Shown: piece by piece, positions 22,201-29,063 of the stretch
Position numbering within the stretch: the stretch's first letter is position 1
Layout: the number at the start of each line of letters is the position of its first letter
Source of the DNA: Tenodera sinensis
Lineage: Eukaryota; Arthropoda; Insecta; Mantodea; Mantidae
Assembly (NCBI GenBank): GCA_030765045.1
Contig: CM060972.1
Span: 54,160,471 to 54,224,470 of the forward strand
Reading direction: 5' to 3'
Length of the DNA: 64,000 bases
Made by a program: the position numbers and the translations under genes
The notes under the pieces: model-generated
What the model saw: the letters and a program-made list of their open reading frames with translations, nothing else
Told to the model about the DNA's origin: nothing
Database searches by the model: none

Positions 22201-23387
22201 ACGATGAAATCATGTCAAAATCAGGACGATGGCTTCGAAAACAATTACAACTTAAATCGTTTGATGCATGGTGTCAGTTATCTCACAAGGGAAAGGGGAT
22301 TGAGACATATAAAGAGAATCCCAGAGCCAATTCATGGATGAGCAACAGAAAAATCCTGTCATGTTCTGAATGGACTAATGCCATCAAAATGTCATGTAAC
22401 ACGTCAGCAGTAAGATCTGTGCCTGGAATAAATCAGCAAACAACACTATGTCGGCACTCAAATTGTAAAGAAGTGGAAACCCTTGGGCATGTACTAGGAT
22501 ATTGCCCAAAGGGAGAATTACTTCGCAACACTCGTCACCACCGTGTGCATTCATCCATTTCTACAGCCCTTCGTAGAGCCAATTGGGAGGTCTATGAAGA
22601 GGTTCATTGCCTGTCTGAGGATGGTAGCCATCGAAGAGCAGATATCATAGCCATCAAGAGGGATGCAGGAAAGGGTCTCATTCTTGATCCAACTGTAAGA
22701 ATGGAGCAACATCTACAACAGGCGACAAAGGTGAACGAGGAAAAGAAAGTCATCTACCAACCATGCATTCCTCACCTTAGTGAGAGACATAACGTACCTG
22801 AAAATGCATGGGAGGTAAAAGGACTACTCTTTGGTGCCTGCGGAACATGTTTTAAATTCACAAGTACTTGCCTCAAAGCACTGGGTGTGCAATGGTCCGA
22901 AATTGTAAATATATGTTTACATGTCATAAAAGACTCTTTATATATTTTAAATAATCACTTATATTCCATGTGTTAACTGTTATCTTCTTGTTATAATCCT
23001 TTAATGTTTCTTTAGATATTTTGCATCTTAATTTTAATCATTTTTTTTTTCTTAAAATTTAACTTTGTCATATATCTTTGTATTCTGGGTCTTTATGGTC
23101 ACCTGAAATGTCAGACAGATGTCACAATTTTTGTTTGTGAAATATATATATAAATATATATATAAATCCAAGACCAAAAATGCTTTTAATATGCTTGAAA
23201 ATATTAACCTACTTTGGTATGCTAGTACTATACAACTTAAACTCTATACCTCAAAATCACTTTGTTTACACTGGTCTCCTCCCCCTTGATTTATTAGCAT
23301 AAAAGTTTTCCTAAGCGACTCCGCATCTTCTTGTGACAGTGTATTAATTTGATCGGGATTTTTATGTTTGGGTGATGTGTTTCCCAT
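6067..23387 (-). CDS. MEAK7: MEAK7 (TLDc-domain, mTOR-associated protein), partial gene
   Basis: Four exons on the minus strand (23387-23250, 11349-11134, 9099-8544, 6185-6067) join to 1029 nt, 343 codons, with no stop. Each inner junction has AG..GT borders and matching phase (0, 0, 1). The product begins MGN, as in vertebrate MEAK7, where it is a myristoylation signal. It then has a helical EF-hand-like region and enters the TLDc domain (HGESFSKLLGH, GHIFGGFATDSW, TGYNEHYQYLN, QTLPNGL), which matches vertebrate MEAK7 segment by segment. MEAK7 is known as a lysosome-membrane-associated activator of an alternative mTOR branch. Vertebrate proteins have about 450 residues, so roughly the last 110 are missing and should lie left of position 1. 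Intron 1 is 11.9 kb and full of transposable elements. What is seen: the exons, frames and motifs. What is inferred: lysosomal function in this animal. Confidence 0.93.
6760..6975 (-). mobile_element. Mariner-family transposase C-terminal fragment
   Basis: On the minus strand the frame reads QKRKKRWEWCIASKGDYFVGD, preceded by frameshifted IPQNVFQEA-like codons. This is the end of mariner transposases of the type that closes with CI-x-G-DYFEGD. No N-terminal part or inverted repeats were found. The fragment lies in a MEAK7 intron. Confidence 0.7.
6980..8500. other. Unassigned MEAK7 intron sequence
   Basis: AT-rich with poly-A-like runs near 7975-8050. A minus-strand frame near 7730 reads LDSDPEAVEKLF, but it is out of order and has no exon phase that fits MEAK7. 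Confidence 0.5.
8544..9099 (-). CDS. MEAK7: MEAK7 exon 3 (start of TLDc domain)
   Basis: This is the longest host exon here, 556 nt. The acceptor is TTTGTTTTTCAG and the donor reads CGAG then GTACGT. It begins YLKSLLATYM in phase 0 and ends in phase 1 after FR, with the codon completed by the next exon. It holds the N-terminal half of the TLDc fold: FHSLLDVAHIFYLN, ELRCEWRFLFS, HGESFSKLLGHITDKGPS and GHIFGGFATDSWNLGPNF. These follow vertebrate MEAK7 closely, which settles the identity against other TLDc proteins such as OXR1 or TBC1D24. The internal ATG at 9072 is not the protein start, because the reading frame continues to the splice site. Confidence 0.94.
9588..9931 (+). repeat. SINE family D (tRNA-derived)
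   Basis: GGTTCGATTCC at about 9650 is a good B box, with a looser A box (GCTCACCGAGCATGATCG) about 55 nt upstream. The body runs to ATAACCTTCAGATGG at the edge of the next repeat. Only one copy was seen in the window, so the right border is uncertain. Confidence 0.55.
9932..10256. repeat. Palindromic SINE-like element F1 with tRNA-shaped core
   Basis: The left arm (TTATTTATGCCAACAAACC...) and the right arm (...GGTTTGTTGGCATAAATAA) are near-perfect inverted repeats of about 85-90 bp. Between them, 10079-10150 folds as a 72-nt tRNA: 7-bp acceptor stem GTCACAA/TTGTGGC, D arm GTTC..GAGC, anticodon loop CCGGTAA (GGT in the anticodon place, but C for U33), and T arm with GTTCAAATC. Family copies F2-F4 keep one tail arm only. 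In F2-F4 the core faces away from the tail; here it faces the right tail. Confidence 0.8.
10305..10642 (-). repeat. SINE family C (tRNA-derived), copy 1
   Basis: A minus-strand SINE whose head is at the right: GTGGTTAGAGTG as A box and GGTTCAATCCC as B box (seen reversed as GGGATTGAACC). An 11-bp target duplication with one mismatch (AATCTTCACTG / AATCTTCAATG) lies at 10294-10304 and 10643-10653. The left part begins GACTTACAAGCCAGTGCCTAG, shared with the copy at 21270. Confidence 0.85.
11134..11349 (-). CDS. MEAK7: MEAK7 exon 2 (EF-hand-like N-terminal region)
   Basis: Seventy-two codons in phase 0 at both ends lie between TTTTTATTTTTCAG and GTTAGT. The peptide starts EFFKNRIDGHLLLTLISYY and ends ISVMDVKQ. 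It aligns in position, with weak identity, to the helical stretch before the TLDc domain of vertebrate MEAK7. It follows the first exon (ending SDFE) without needing another exon, and I saw no candidate exon between them. It carries no start codon suited to translation on its own, so it should not be read as a separate gene. Confidence 0.87.
11400..12075. other. Unassigned MEAK7 intron 1 sequence
   Basis: Non-coding and AT-rich. Nothing recognised. Confidence 0.5.
12085..12293 (-). repeat. SINE family A, copy 2
   Basis: Same order of blocks as the copy at 4271, more diverged. The target duplication CAAAGAATT flanks it at 12076-12084 and 12294-12302. Confidence 0.8.
12640..12905 (-). repeat. 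SINE family B (tRNA-derived), copy 1
   Basis: On the minus strand the tRNA-like head (GTGGTGGTGGAGTGTCTGCC, B box GAGTTCGAATC) is followed by the body seen at 27308-28831 (plus strand: CCATATC..GACG, GAATGAATGAAA, TTCGTCTTCTCAGGATAAGG). GAT/GTC triplet repeats flank both ends, so the borders are blurred. Confidence 0.75.
12950..13480 (+). mobile_element. Non-LTR retrotransposon ORF2 C-terminal fragment
   Basis: Plus-strand frames read TYEEIKNHKETLHNGAW, TVRTYLCSFGLHDNDRCRC, then KSPEHAI with a frameshift to NVLL, and CPLTLDDKVTEIS. The pattern C-x-C ... H of the zinc-binding tail that follows the RT in LINE proteins is recognisable. No RT core is present, and stop codons interrupt it. Confidence 0.6.
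13500..14200. other. Unassigned MEAK7 intron 1 sequence
   Basis: Non-coding in both strands apart from short chance frames. No feature recognised. Confidence 0.5.
14207..14505 (-). repeat. Repeat family R, copy 1
   Basis: The reverse complement of the right half of the repeat at 48043-48512 and of 39518-39810, at high identity. Shared words include ATACGTCCTCTGATTGG, CCGCCAAAACATAAAAATATG and CATTGTCAGAAATCCAGC. Non-coding and of unknown class. Confidence 0.8.
14600..14942 (+). repeat. Unclassified dispersed repeat U, copy 2
   Basis: Aligns over about 340 bp with 21690-22110: ATATGAAAATATCTTAAACA, CATGCTGAACTTAAA, an ACACAAACATACAC tract, TGAAATCTCAGTGTCAA. Non-coding. Confidence 0.6.
14956..15201 (-). 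repeat. SINE family A, copy 3
   Basis: Best match to the copy at 4271. A perfect 13-bp target duplication CAAACATTTAAGT lies at 14943-14955 and 15202-15214. Confidence 0.9.
15215..17739. other. MEAK7 intron 1 sequence with an AAT microsatellite
   Basis: No coding or repeat family recognised except (ATA)n at about 16228-16279. One minus-strand open frame near 16800-16980 is bounded by splice-like sites but resembles no protein I know and is not needed for MEAK7. Confidence 0.5.
16228..16279. repeat. (ATA)n microsatellite
   Basis: About 16 uninterrupted ATA units. Confidence 0.95.
17802..17992 (-). repeat. SINE family C, copy 2, nested in mariner
   Basis: Starts TTTTGTAGTGTTTAACGCCC on the plus strand and is cut in the B-box region (CGAACCCAGG), so the head is truncated. 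The target duplication GCGATTGGGTG / GCAATTGGGTG is at 17791-17801 and 17993-18003. The mariner copy at 1-297 shows the unfilled site. Confidence 0.92.
18856..19054 (-). repeat. SINE-like element F2 nested in mariner
   Basis: Flanked by a perfect 16-bp duplication AATGTTCAAAACAAGT (18840-18855, 19055-19070). The tRNA-shaped core (A box TAGCTCAGTGG, B box GGTTCAAATCC) is on the minus strand, while the tail TTTGTTGGCATAAATAAATA is at the right on the plus strand. Confidence 0.92.
19480..19935 (-). mobile_element. LINE ORF2 C-terminal fragment (jockey/R1-like)
   Basis: Minus-strand frames, joined across a frameshift near 19700, read ITKDEIPPEGDRQDKGQ, then CPCSNTEQTVDHVLWEC, the CCHC zinc motif at the end of many LINE proteins, then a frame rich in basic residues. 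No RT domain is here. Confidence 0.75.
19950..20400. other. Unassigned MEAK7 intron 1 sequence
   Basis: AT-rich and non-coding. Nothing recognised. Confidence 0.5.
20540..20960 (-). mobile_element. Penelope-like element, GIY-YIG end
   Basis: An open minus-strand frame reads HNIQLASVNHYSMKNLLNS, IHQIGCSDCTEVYIGK, EIRSKEHVRNIKS, ILLKHITGTQELSTLEQ and FILKNRN. This is the pattern of the C-terminal endonuclease of Penelope-like elements, with a C-x2-C before VYIGK. It belongs to a different subfamily from the relic at 1055-3850. The RT part is not nearby. Confidence 0.75.
21270..21613 (-). repeat. SINE family C, copy 3
   Basis: Aligned with the copy at 10305 along its whole length. The target duplication AAAATGATT lies at 21261-21269 and 21614-21622. 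B box on the minus strand: GGGTTCGATCC. Confidence 0.85.
21690..22110 (+). repeat. Unclassified dispersed repeat U, copy 3
   Basis: The most complete of three related copies. It holds TTCTTGAAAATCTTTGGG, TTGGAAGATGCTGAACTTAA, an ACACGCAAACACACATG tract and AAAATCTTAGTATCAAG. Non-coding. Confidence 0.6.
22152..23165 (+). mobile_element. R2-like non-LTR retrotransposon, intact C-terminal endonuclease region
   Basis: An open frame of about 270 codons runs to the TAA ending at 22976. It holds a CCHC zinc motif (CRHSNCKEVETLGHVLGYC, CX4CX7HX4C) and then the restriction-like endonuclease signature HRRADIIAI and GLILDPTVRME. These features define the C-terminus of R2-clade proteins, which nick target DNA before reverse transcription. 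No upstream ATG suits it; a TAG at 22149 closes the frame, so the copy is 5'-truncated and the RT is missing. The 3' UTR runs to a (TATA)-rich end at 23145-23165. The lack of lesions in this stretch suggests a young insertion. Confidence 0.8.
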
Positions 23388-23396
23388 GTTGCTGAT
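23250..23396 (-). CDS. MEAK7: MEAK7 first coding exon with short 5' leader
   Basis: An ATG at 23387 opens 46 codons starting MGNTSPKHKN and ending QSDFE before a GTATAG donor. The glycine at position 2 with a small or polar residue at 5-6 fits N-myristoylation. The start was chosen for this and because upstream sequence is not coding. Nine nucleotides before the ATG, the stretch ATATTTTTGCAG looks like a splice acceptor (AG at 23398-23397). The leader may therefore begin in a separate non-coding exon; a GTAAG donor at 23455-23451 would leave a very short 55-60 nt intron. The exon ends in phase 0, which fits the exon at 11349. It was found by homology to the vertebrate N-terminus. Confidence 0.85.
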
Positions 23397-23870
23397 CTGC
23401 AAAAATATAGCATTATCAGATACCTAAGCATAAATCATCTCAAGTATTATCTTACACAGAAATTCATCTACCACTAAACGGAGGGTAAAATACGGTAACA
23501 GGTAACTTGTGCTGCATGAACACTACTAAACGAAAAACAAATACAATCACGTACTAATGGAATACTTCAAATTTAGACTGATATCATCCAGATAAAGGTA
23601 TTGCACACTACCGCCCTCTTAACCACAATACACCACTATTCTATTCTTTTATGATCTGCAACTGTCACATGCGTATTCTATTGTTTTATAGTCTGCAACT
23701 GCCCACAACTGTCACTTTGCACGTGACAGTTACTTCCATTACGCCATGTAAGATCAACGAACTACCGGCAGTGCATCAAAAATAATAATTGTGTAGGCCG
23801 CAAGGCTCTGAGCAATCTGTGCTCTGAGCGTTTGAAGGCAAAGAGTATATAATTTATAAGTTAAAGGAGG
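23397..23870 (-). promoter_or_regulatory. Probable MEAK7 5' UTR and promoter region
   Basis: This is the stretch directly upstream of the first coding exon. It is less AT-rich than the flanks and holds several CpGs around 23700-23830. It carries a possible non-coding exon ending at the GTAAG at 23455. I see no clear TATA box or initiator. The assignment rests on position only. Confidence 0.35.
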
Positions 23871-24544
23871 GAGCCGATGTCGTCACTTCTTTGCTTGTTC
23901 TCCTGTTCCGGTCTCAGCATTCTTGTATTTATTACTCTAATACGTATCCTGTAGGTAGAAATTGTAGAGAAGGTTCATTCCACACTAAACTTCCATACCT
24001 AGAGTTTACTAGAAATACACGTTTTAAGGTCCCCTGGACCCAAATAAGCATTATTACTTTCTCTAATAAGTGAGGTAAGGATTGTTTTCCACTCAACTTG
24101 AGATGAAATTTCCTGAATAAAAAAAATATTAATAATAAAATTAAAAAAAAAAAAAAACTTTTTAGAAAACGGTCTGCGCGTGCATACCTGTGTGTTTCAT
24201 TTATTACTCCATTACATTAATGTAATATTACATGCTGTAGTTACAATATATTACAATTTCATATACATACTTTGACATTTTTAAGTTGCTATAAACAGGA
24301 TTTAACATCACCTAACGCGTTATTATACTAATCGACCAGAAGATCAGAATGAATATAAGAAATCAACAAAAACTAAGGAGACATGGCCAGCAACAAAACA
24401 AATTATATTAATTCTGATCTTTGTGTACGGAGGTTTCGATATTCGTAGTTCAGGTTGCTAACGGTTTGTTATTCCATGTCGCAGGTGCATGTAGGATCAG
24501 GGATAATGGGGAATCTATGTAAATAATGCCATATATCGGCATCA

Positions 24545-25045
24545 CTAACTCACACATCAAAAACTGCCCACTTCATAAAAGAACTCAAAGACATCCAACT
24601 GAAAGCTGAGGACAGTTTGGTGAGCTTTGATGTTGTCTCCTTGTTCACCAAAGTACCGATTGCAGAAGCCTTAAGTCACATAGAAGAACAATTTCCCAAA
24701 GACATCACGCAGCTTTTCCGCCATTGCCTTACAACCAATTACTTCCAATGGGACAACACTTTTTATAAACAGATCGAAGGTGTTGCTATGGGCAGTCCTT
24801 TGAGCCCGGTGATCACCAACTTCTTTATGGAACAGTTTGAGAAATCAGCACTCGCCAAGGCACCTCTTAAACCGAAGACCTGGTTGCGCTATGTCGATGA
24901 TACTTTTGTAGTGTGGAGTCACGGGGAAGACACCTTAGATAAGCTTCTGACACATCTAAACAGCCCAGTAAATGATAATATCCAATTCACCATGGGGAAA
25001 GAGAATCGGTCTACAAACACAAAAGAAATAAAACTAGTAATAGTC
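24545..25045 (+). mobile_element. Penelope-like RT fragment with intact YVDD
   Basis: The frame reads HFIKELKDIQLKAED, LVSFDVVSLFTKVPI, GVAMGSPLSPVITNFFME, LRYVDDTFVVWSHG and IQFTMGKENRS. It then diverges into unrelated codons and a stop. This is the RT core of a Penelope-like element with its catalytic aspartates, truncated at both ends. It is better kept than the copy at 1055-3850 and differs from it in subfamily. Confidence 0.85.
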
Positions 25046-25269
25046 TGCAAATAGTGCTTTGTTTTGCCGTGTCCTGTTACTATGGTTGTAAATTCTGGTG
25101 TTATGGGTAATTTTATTTTGAGCTATCTTTGACCTATATCCTGGCCATATAAAGAATATGTAACAGATTTTCTTTGTGGGCTACGAAAGCTATCATCAAA
25201 GCCGATATCTGAAGTAAACTAGAAATTAATAAGTAATTAATATTAATAACTGCAATATCAGCCAGTATC

Positions 25270-25425
25270 CGTCATGAAGAATTAGCGCGTAGGATGAAAT
25301 ATGTCACGGTCTCGTTCTCTACCATTCAACAGAGGAGAGCACAGGGCACAGAACACCTTGCTACTGTGTTCTCCTCTTTTCAATGGCAGAGAACGAGACC
25401 GAAATGTGCGCTAATTCTTCACGAT
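25270..25425. repeat. Fold-back (MITE-like) hairpin element
   Basis: ATGAAGAATTAGCGCG, CGGTCTCGTTCTCT and AGAGGAGAGCACAG at the left are matched by CTGTGTTCTCCTCTTTT, AGAGAACGAGACCG and GCGCTAATTCTTCACGA at the right. The arms cover about 65 bp each with small gaps, with a loop near 25345-25360. No coding capacity. Confidence 0.75.
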
Positions 25426-25589
25426 AATTGTTACGGTCCTCAACAGCTGCATTAGTATTATTTGTTTCACAGTGTACCAAGACAGCTAGTGCTAATTTTC
25501 CGAAATGGATAAACAATGTAACAATTAGTAAAACGAACATGCAGTTGAAACACGAGGATAAGTTAGTGACAGTGAATCAGGGAAGGTCT

Positions 25590-25840
25590 ACTGCAGCTCT
25601 TCCATACTTGCAGTGTGAGCAGAAAGAAGAAAATGAGAATCCTTAGAAAATGTATATTTAATATAAACAATTATGATAAGTATGTGTGGCTGACCGGTCA
25701 TTGTGAATTAAATAAACTTTATTGCCAACCATGCTTATTGTTTGCAACTGAGAAAACGCCCTGGGACACGACGGGTTTCGCAAATTCGGTGTATTTAATC
25801 ACAGCTTTGGATCAACATAAGAGATCAACAATTTCAGTGA
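25590..25840 (+). mobile_element. hAT-type transposase, TTF zinc-finger fragment
   Basis: The frame reads YVWLTGHCELNKLYCQPCLL, FATEKTPWDTTGFANS and LDQHKRS. This is the N-terminal zinc-finger pattern shared by hAT transposases and proteins derived from them (ZMYM/THAP-like relatives). The frame then enters a long GT microsatellite. No catalytic region follows. Confidence 0.7.
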
Positions 25841-25861
25841 GTGAGCGAGCGAGCACGCGTG

Positions 25862-25881
25862 TGGGGTGTGTGTGTGTGTGC

Positions 25882-25942
<61 letters not shown>
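25862..25942. repeat. (GT)n microsatellite
   Basis: More than 30 GT units with few interruptions. It creates spurious open frames on both strands. Confidence 0.97.
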
Positions 25943-25943
<1 letters not shown>

Positions 25944-26459
25944 TTTAATGGCCCGTCGACGAGGTATTTGAGCCCGAACAGCTATTATTAAAAACATAGG
26001 ATTTGAAGAATGTGCTCTGAAATTAAGAACGTTGCTAATGAACAGGACGAAGAAAGGCCTAGAAAGAGAAATTCTCGTGAGGATGAAACTCATTTTTCGT
26101 ACTTCAGGATTTCCTGTGAAGTCCTGGACACCTTAATAATTCAAACTACATTAAGATTTGAATAAAGTAACAGTTGAAATTTTTGGTCTTACTGGATTTT
26201 GCGAATTGCGATAAAAGTTTTTCGACATATGTATTATGTAAACAGAGAAAACCATGTGTTTCCTATTTCGATATACTGTCTTTGAAAAACAAAGTGTTAT
26301 ATTCATCTCCAAAAATGTCATTTTGTTGTTATATTTAAATCCCGCCTTTAACTACAAAGGTCATATCGGCGGCCTCTCCCGTGGAACATGTTGCCTATTG
26401 GCAATGGGGTTAAAATTTAACAGTTCGTTAACTTTAGGTTTTCTTTTCCTTGTTTAATC

Positions 26460-26495
26460 CACACACAGACACACACACACACACACACACTCTCT
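26460..26495. repeat. (AC)n microsatellite
   Basis: A short CA/CT-rich simple repeat next to the SINE relic that follows. Confidence 0.9.
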
Positions 26496-26559
26496 CTCTT
26501 TCATCCATACCTCCAAACTCTGGGGAGGATAAGGAATAATCTTGGCTGGAAACCTCCCC

Positions 26560-26765
26560 CCCCCCCCCACCCGCAGGCGATGACACTTATGTTACATGGG
26601 ATGAACGTGGAGTACTGGAGGAATGAGATGGCGAAGGAAATCGAAGAACCGGGTGGAAACCTGTCCCTGTGCCGTTTTGTCCATCGCAAATCTCACAGCT
26701 CGCCTGAGATCGAACCTGGGCCACTTTGGTGAGAGGCAAATTACTCGGTCATGGTCATACCGATT
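26560..26765 (-). repeat. SINE family C, copy 4, decayed
   Basis: Shares GATGACAC, GGAATGAGATGG, GAACC and GGGCCACTTTGGTGA with the copy at 47288. A C-run lies just left. No target duplication was found. Confidence 0.65.
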
Positions 26766-27307
26766 CCGACCAAACTTGACACAGATAACCTTTGACTCAA
26801 GGAAGAATTACTGTAATTCAAAATTCCACTCCATTTCATAAATTATTTAATTTTGTGCAATCCCTACGAAAGCTCGTAAGACCACTCATATCTACGCAAA
26901 AGATATTCGTAGTTTGAGCCCTGCCAAGATAAGGGTAATGTAAATTTTCACTGCCTCATAAAATAACAAAATTTTGTGTATGTTGGTTACTGAAAATAAA
27001 CAAGATTATATTGACTTCGAATACGACATCGTGGAAATCACTCAGCTCCATTAACGAGAAATCATTAATATTCGCACACTTTATGTTGAGCTCTAAGAAG
27101 GCGTTGTTGTTGAAGACGGTAACTGACTTGTTATTTCTTTTACGCAGTTGTACTTCAAATTATAGGTATAATAAAAGATCGCGAGTTGTAGTTTTCGCAA
27201 TGGTTTCTTCCATATTATCCAACGGCTAAAGTAAAAGGCTCCTTCTTTTACTGTTTGAGTCTGCGGTGTTGATGACGGATCTACTTCAGGCATTTGGTAA
27301 TTTTTTT

Positions 27308-27552
27308 AAATTAACGTCCTCTAACGTAATGCCATATCGGACGGTGAATGAATGAAACGGTTGAAAGGATACTCAAATGACCCTGAGGTCCACGGAGCTT
27401 TAAGTTACCCGACATTCGTCTTCTCAGGATAAGGGAAAACCTCGGGGGGGGGGGGTGGATCTTACCCGGATAACTTACCCTAAGCGGGATTCCAACTCGC
27501 GACCTCTTGAACGTGAGGCAGACACGCTAACCATCATACTACTGAGGCGGGC
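27308..27552 (-). repeat. SINE family B, copy 2
   Basis: Minus-strand head CGCCTCAGTAGTATGATGG then TTAGCGTGTCTGCCTC, B box GAGTTGGAATCCC. The body is conserved with two more copies within 1.3 kb. Contains a G run near 27444. Confidence 0.85.
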
Positions 27553-27902
27553 GTTTGGTACTTAGAATTACTGTTTGAATTGCTTAAACACAGAAGTTAA
27601 CTGGCATGTTAAGCAAGAGAACAGCAACAGAAGTAACGCATTACAGTGAAATACACAAATGGTGACACTGGGGTGCTGAGTTGTTACTGTGGCAAAGCAT
27701 AGGCTTTGACTCTTAGACTCCAAGGCTCAAGACAAAGAGTGCAAATAGTGCAAACTATGGTATTTGTAATTTTATACAGTACTTGTGCGCAGTATTTCCT
27801 TGGTATTTTATTATGTATATTTTTCGTTTTTTGAGGTGTCCTGGGAGTTTTAATTAACTCTTTTAGATGTCTTGTGTTATGTTTTTAAGTGCCCCCAAAG
27901 AA

Positions 27903-28133
27903 ATTAACGTCCTCCAACGTAATGTCATATCGGACAGTCAATGACTGAAATGGGTGAAATGATGCTCAATGAGCCCGAGGTCCATGTAGCTTTTAGTTAC
28001 CCGACATTCGCCTTCTCAGGATAAGGGAAAACCTCGGAAAAAACCTTAGCCGAATAAATTATCCTAAGCGAGATTCGAATCCGCGACCTCTTGAATGGCA
28101 GACACACTAACCATCATGCTACAGAGGCAGCCA
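27903..28133 (-). repeat. SINE family B, copy 3
   Basis: Same orientation and body as the copy at 27308; B box GGATTCGAATC. The sequence just left of it (27826-27902) is itself repeated at 28247-28322. Confidence 0.85.
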
Positions 28134-28610
28134 CGATATATAAACGCGAGGCTAATGGGCAAGTAGAACCTAAGGCGAAATGTTATGGTAATGAGCCGTC
28201 ATACCAGGGGTAACGTCAGATAATTAATGACAATCTTTTGCTCTTTGTGGGTGTCCTAAGAGTTTTAATTACCTCTTTAATTGTATTAAGTAATACTTTT
28301 AAATGGGTGCCTCTAAAGGAACGCAAGGTTATTGAACAAGTACATCCTAAGTCTAAAAGTTGTACGATAAATCGTCAAACCATGGGCAATACCATACTGG
28401 CAGTTAATATTTCACCATCGGTGACCTTTGATTCTCCTTTTGTCTTTCAGCCAAAATCCTATCAACATCTCGTTGTACTTTCGTTTTACCTTTTAGCAAG
28501 TACAGATAATTAGGTCCTTAGGCGCCGGGTGTGTAGAACTTTAAGCGGATTTGCTTTCAGCCATGGAATGGGTGTGTTACGTTCAAGCAGAGTCGCGACT
28601 TTTTTTTTTT

Positions 28611-28831
28611 TAATTAACATCATCCAACATTGTGTCATATCGGACGAATGAATGAAATGGGTGAAATGATGCTCAAATGAGACCGAGGTCCATGGAGCTT
28701 TAAGTTACCCGACATTCATCTTCTCAGGGTAGGGAAAACCTTACCCGGATAACTTACCCTAAGCGAGATTCGAACTCGCGACCTCTTGAACGTGAGGCAG
28801 ACAAGCTAACCATCATGCTACCGAGGCGGGC
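28611..28831 (-). repeat. SINE family B, copy 4
   Basis: Third same-strand copy in the cluster. It ends at the left in a run of T (28601-28610) that would be the A-rich tail on the minus strand. Confidence 0.85.
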
Positions 28832-28904
28832 TGAGTCGGGACGATACGCTGATTCTCCTTCTTGGCATTTTCTCTTATTTTTGAGATACCAACAGTCTTT
28901 TTAA

Positions 28905-29015
28905 GAATCCTTTGCTGCAAAAATATATTGGCTATCCGGTTTTTGCCGCGTCAAATTGGATAAAACCGACGTTTCGGCCATCTTGTCGTGGTCGTCTGCA
29001 ATGGCAAACTGCGCC

Positions 29016-29018
<3 letters not shown>
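28905..29018 (-). repeat. Penelope-type pLTR fragment with hammerhead-like core
   Basis: The minus strand reads CAGACGACCACGACAAGATG then GCCGAAACGTCGG. The GAAAC-GTC box and a pairing CCA/TGG hairpin resemble the hammerhead ribozyme of Penelope-like elements, with the first box CAGACGA instead of CTGANGA. It is cut by the poly-T that follows. Confidence 0.45.

Positions 29019-29063
<45 letters not shown>

Noticed and set aside
25615..26093. Val/Cys-rich and Thr/His-rich open frames on both strands
   Set aside because: They are translations of the GT microsatellite.
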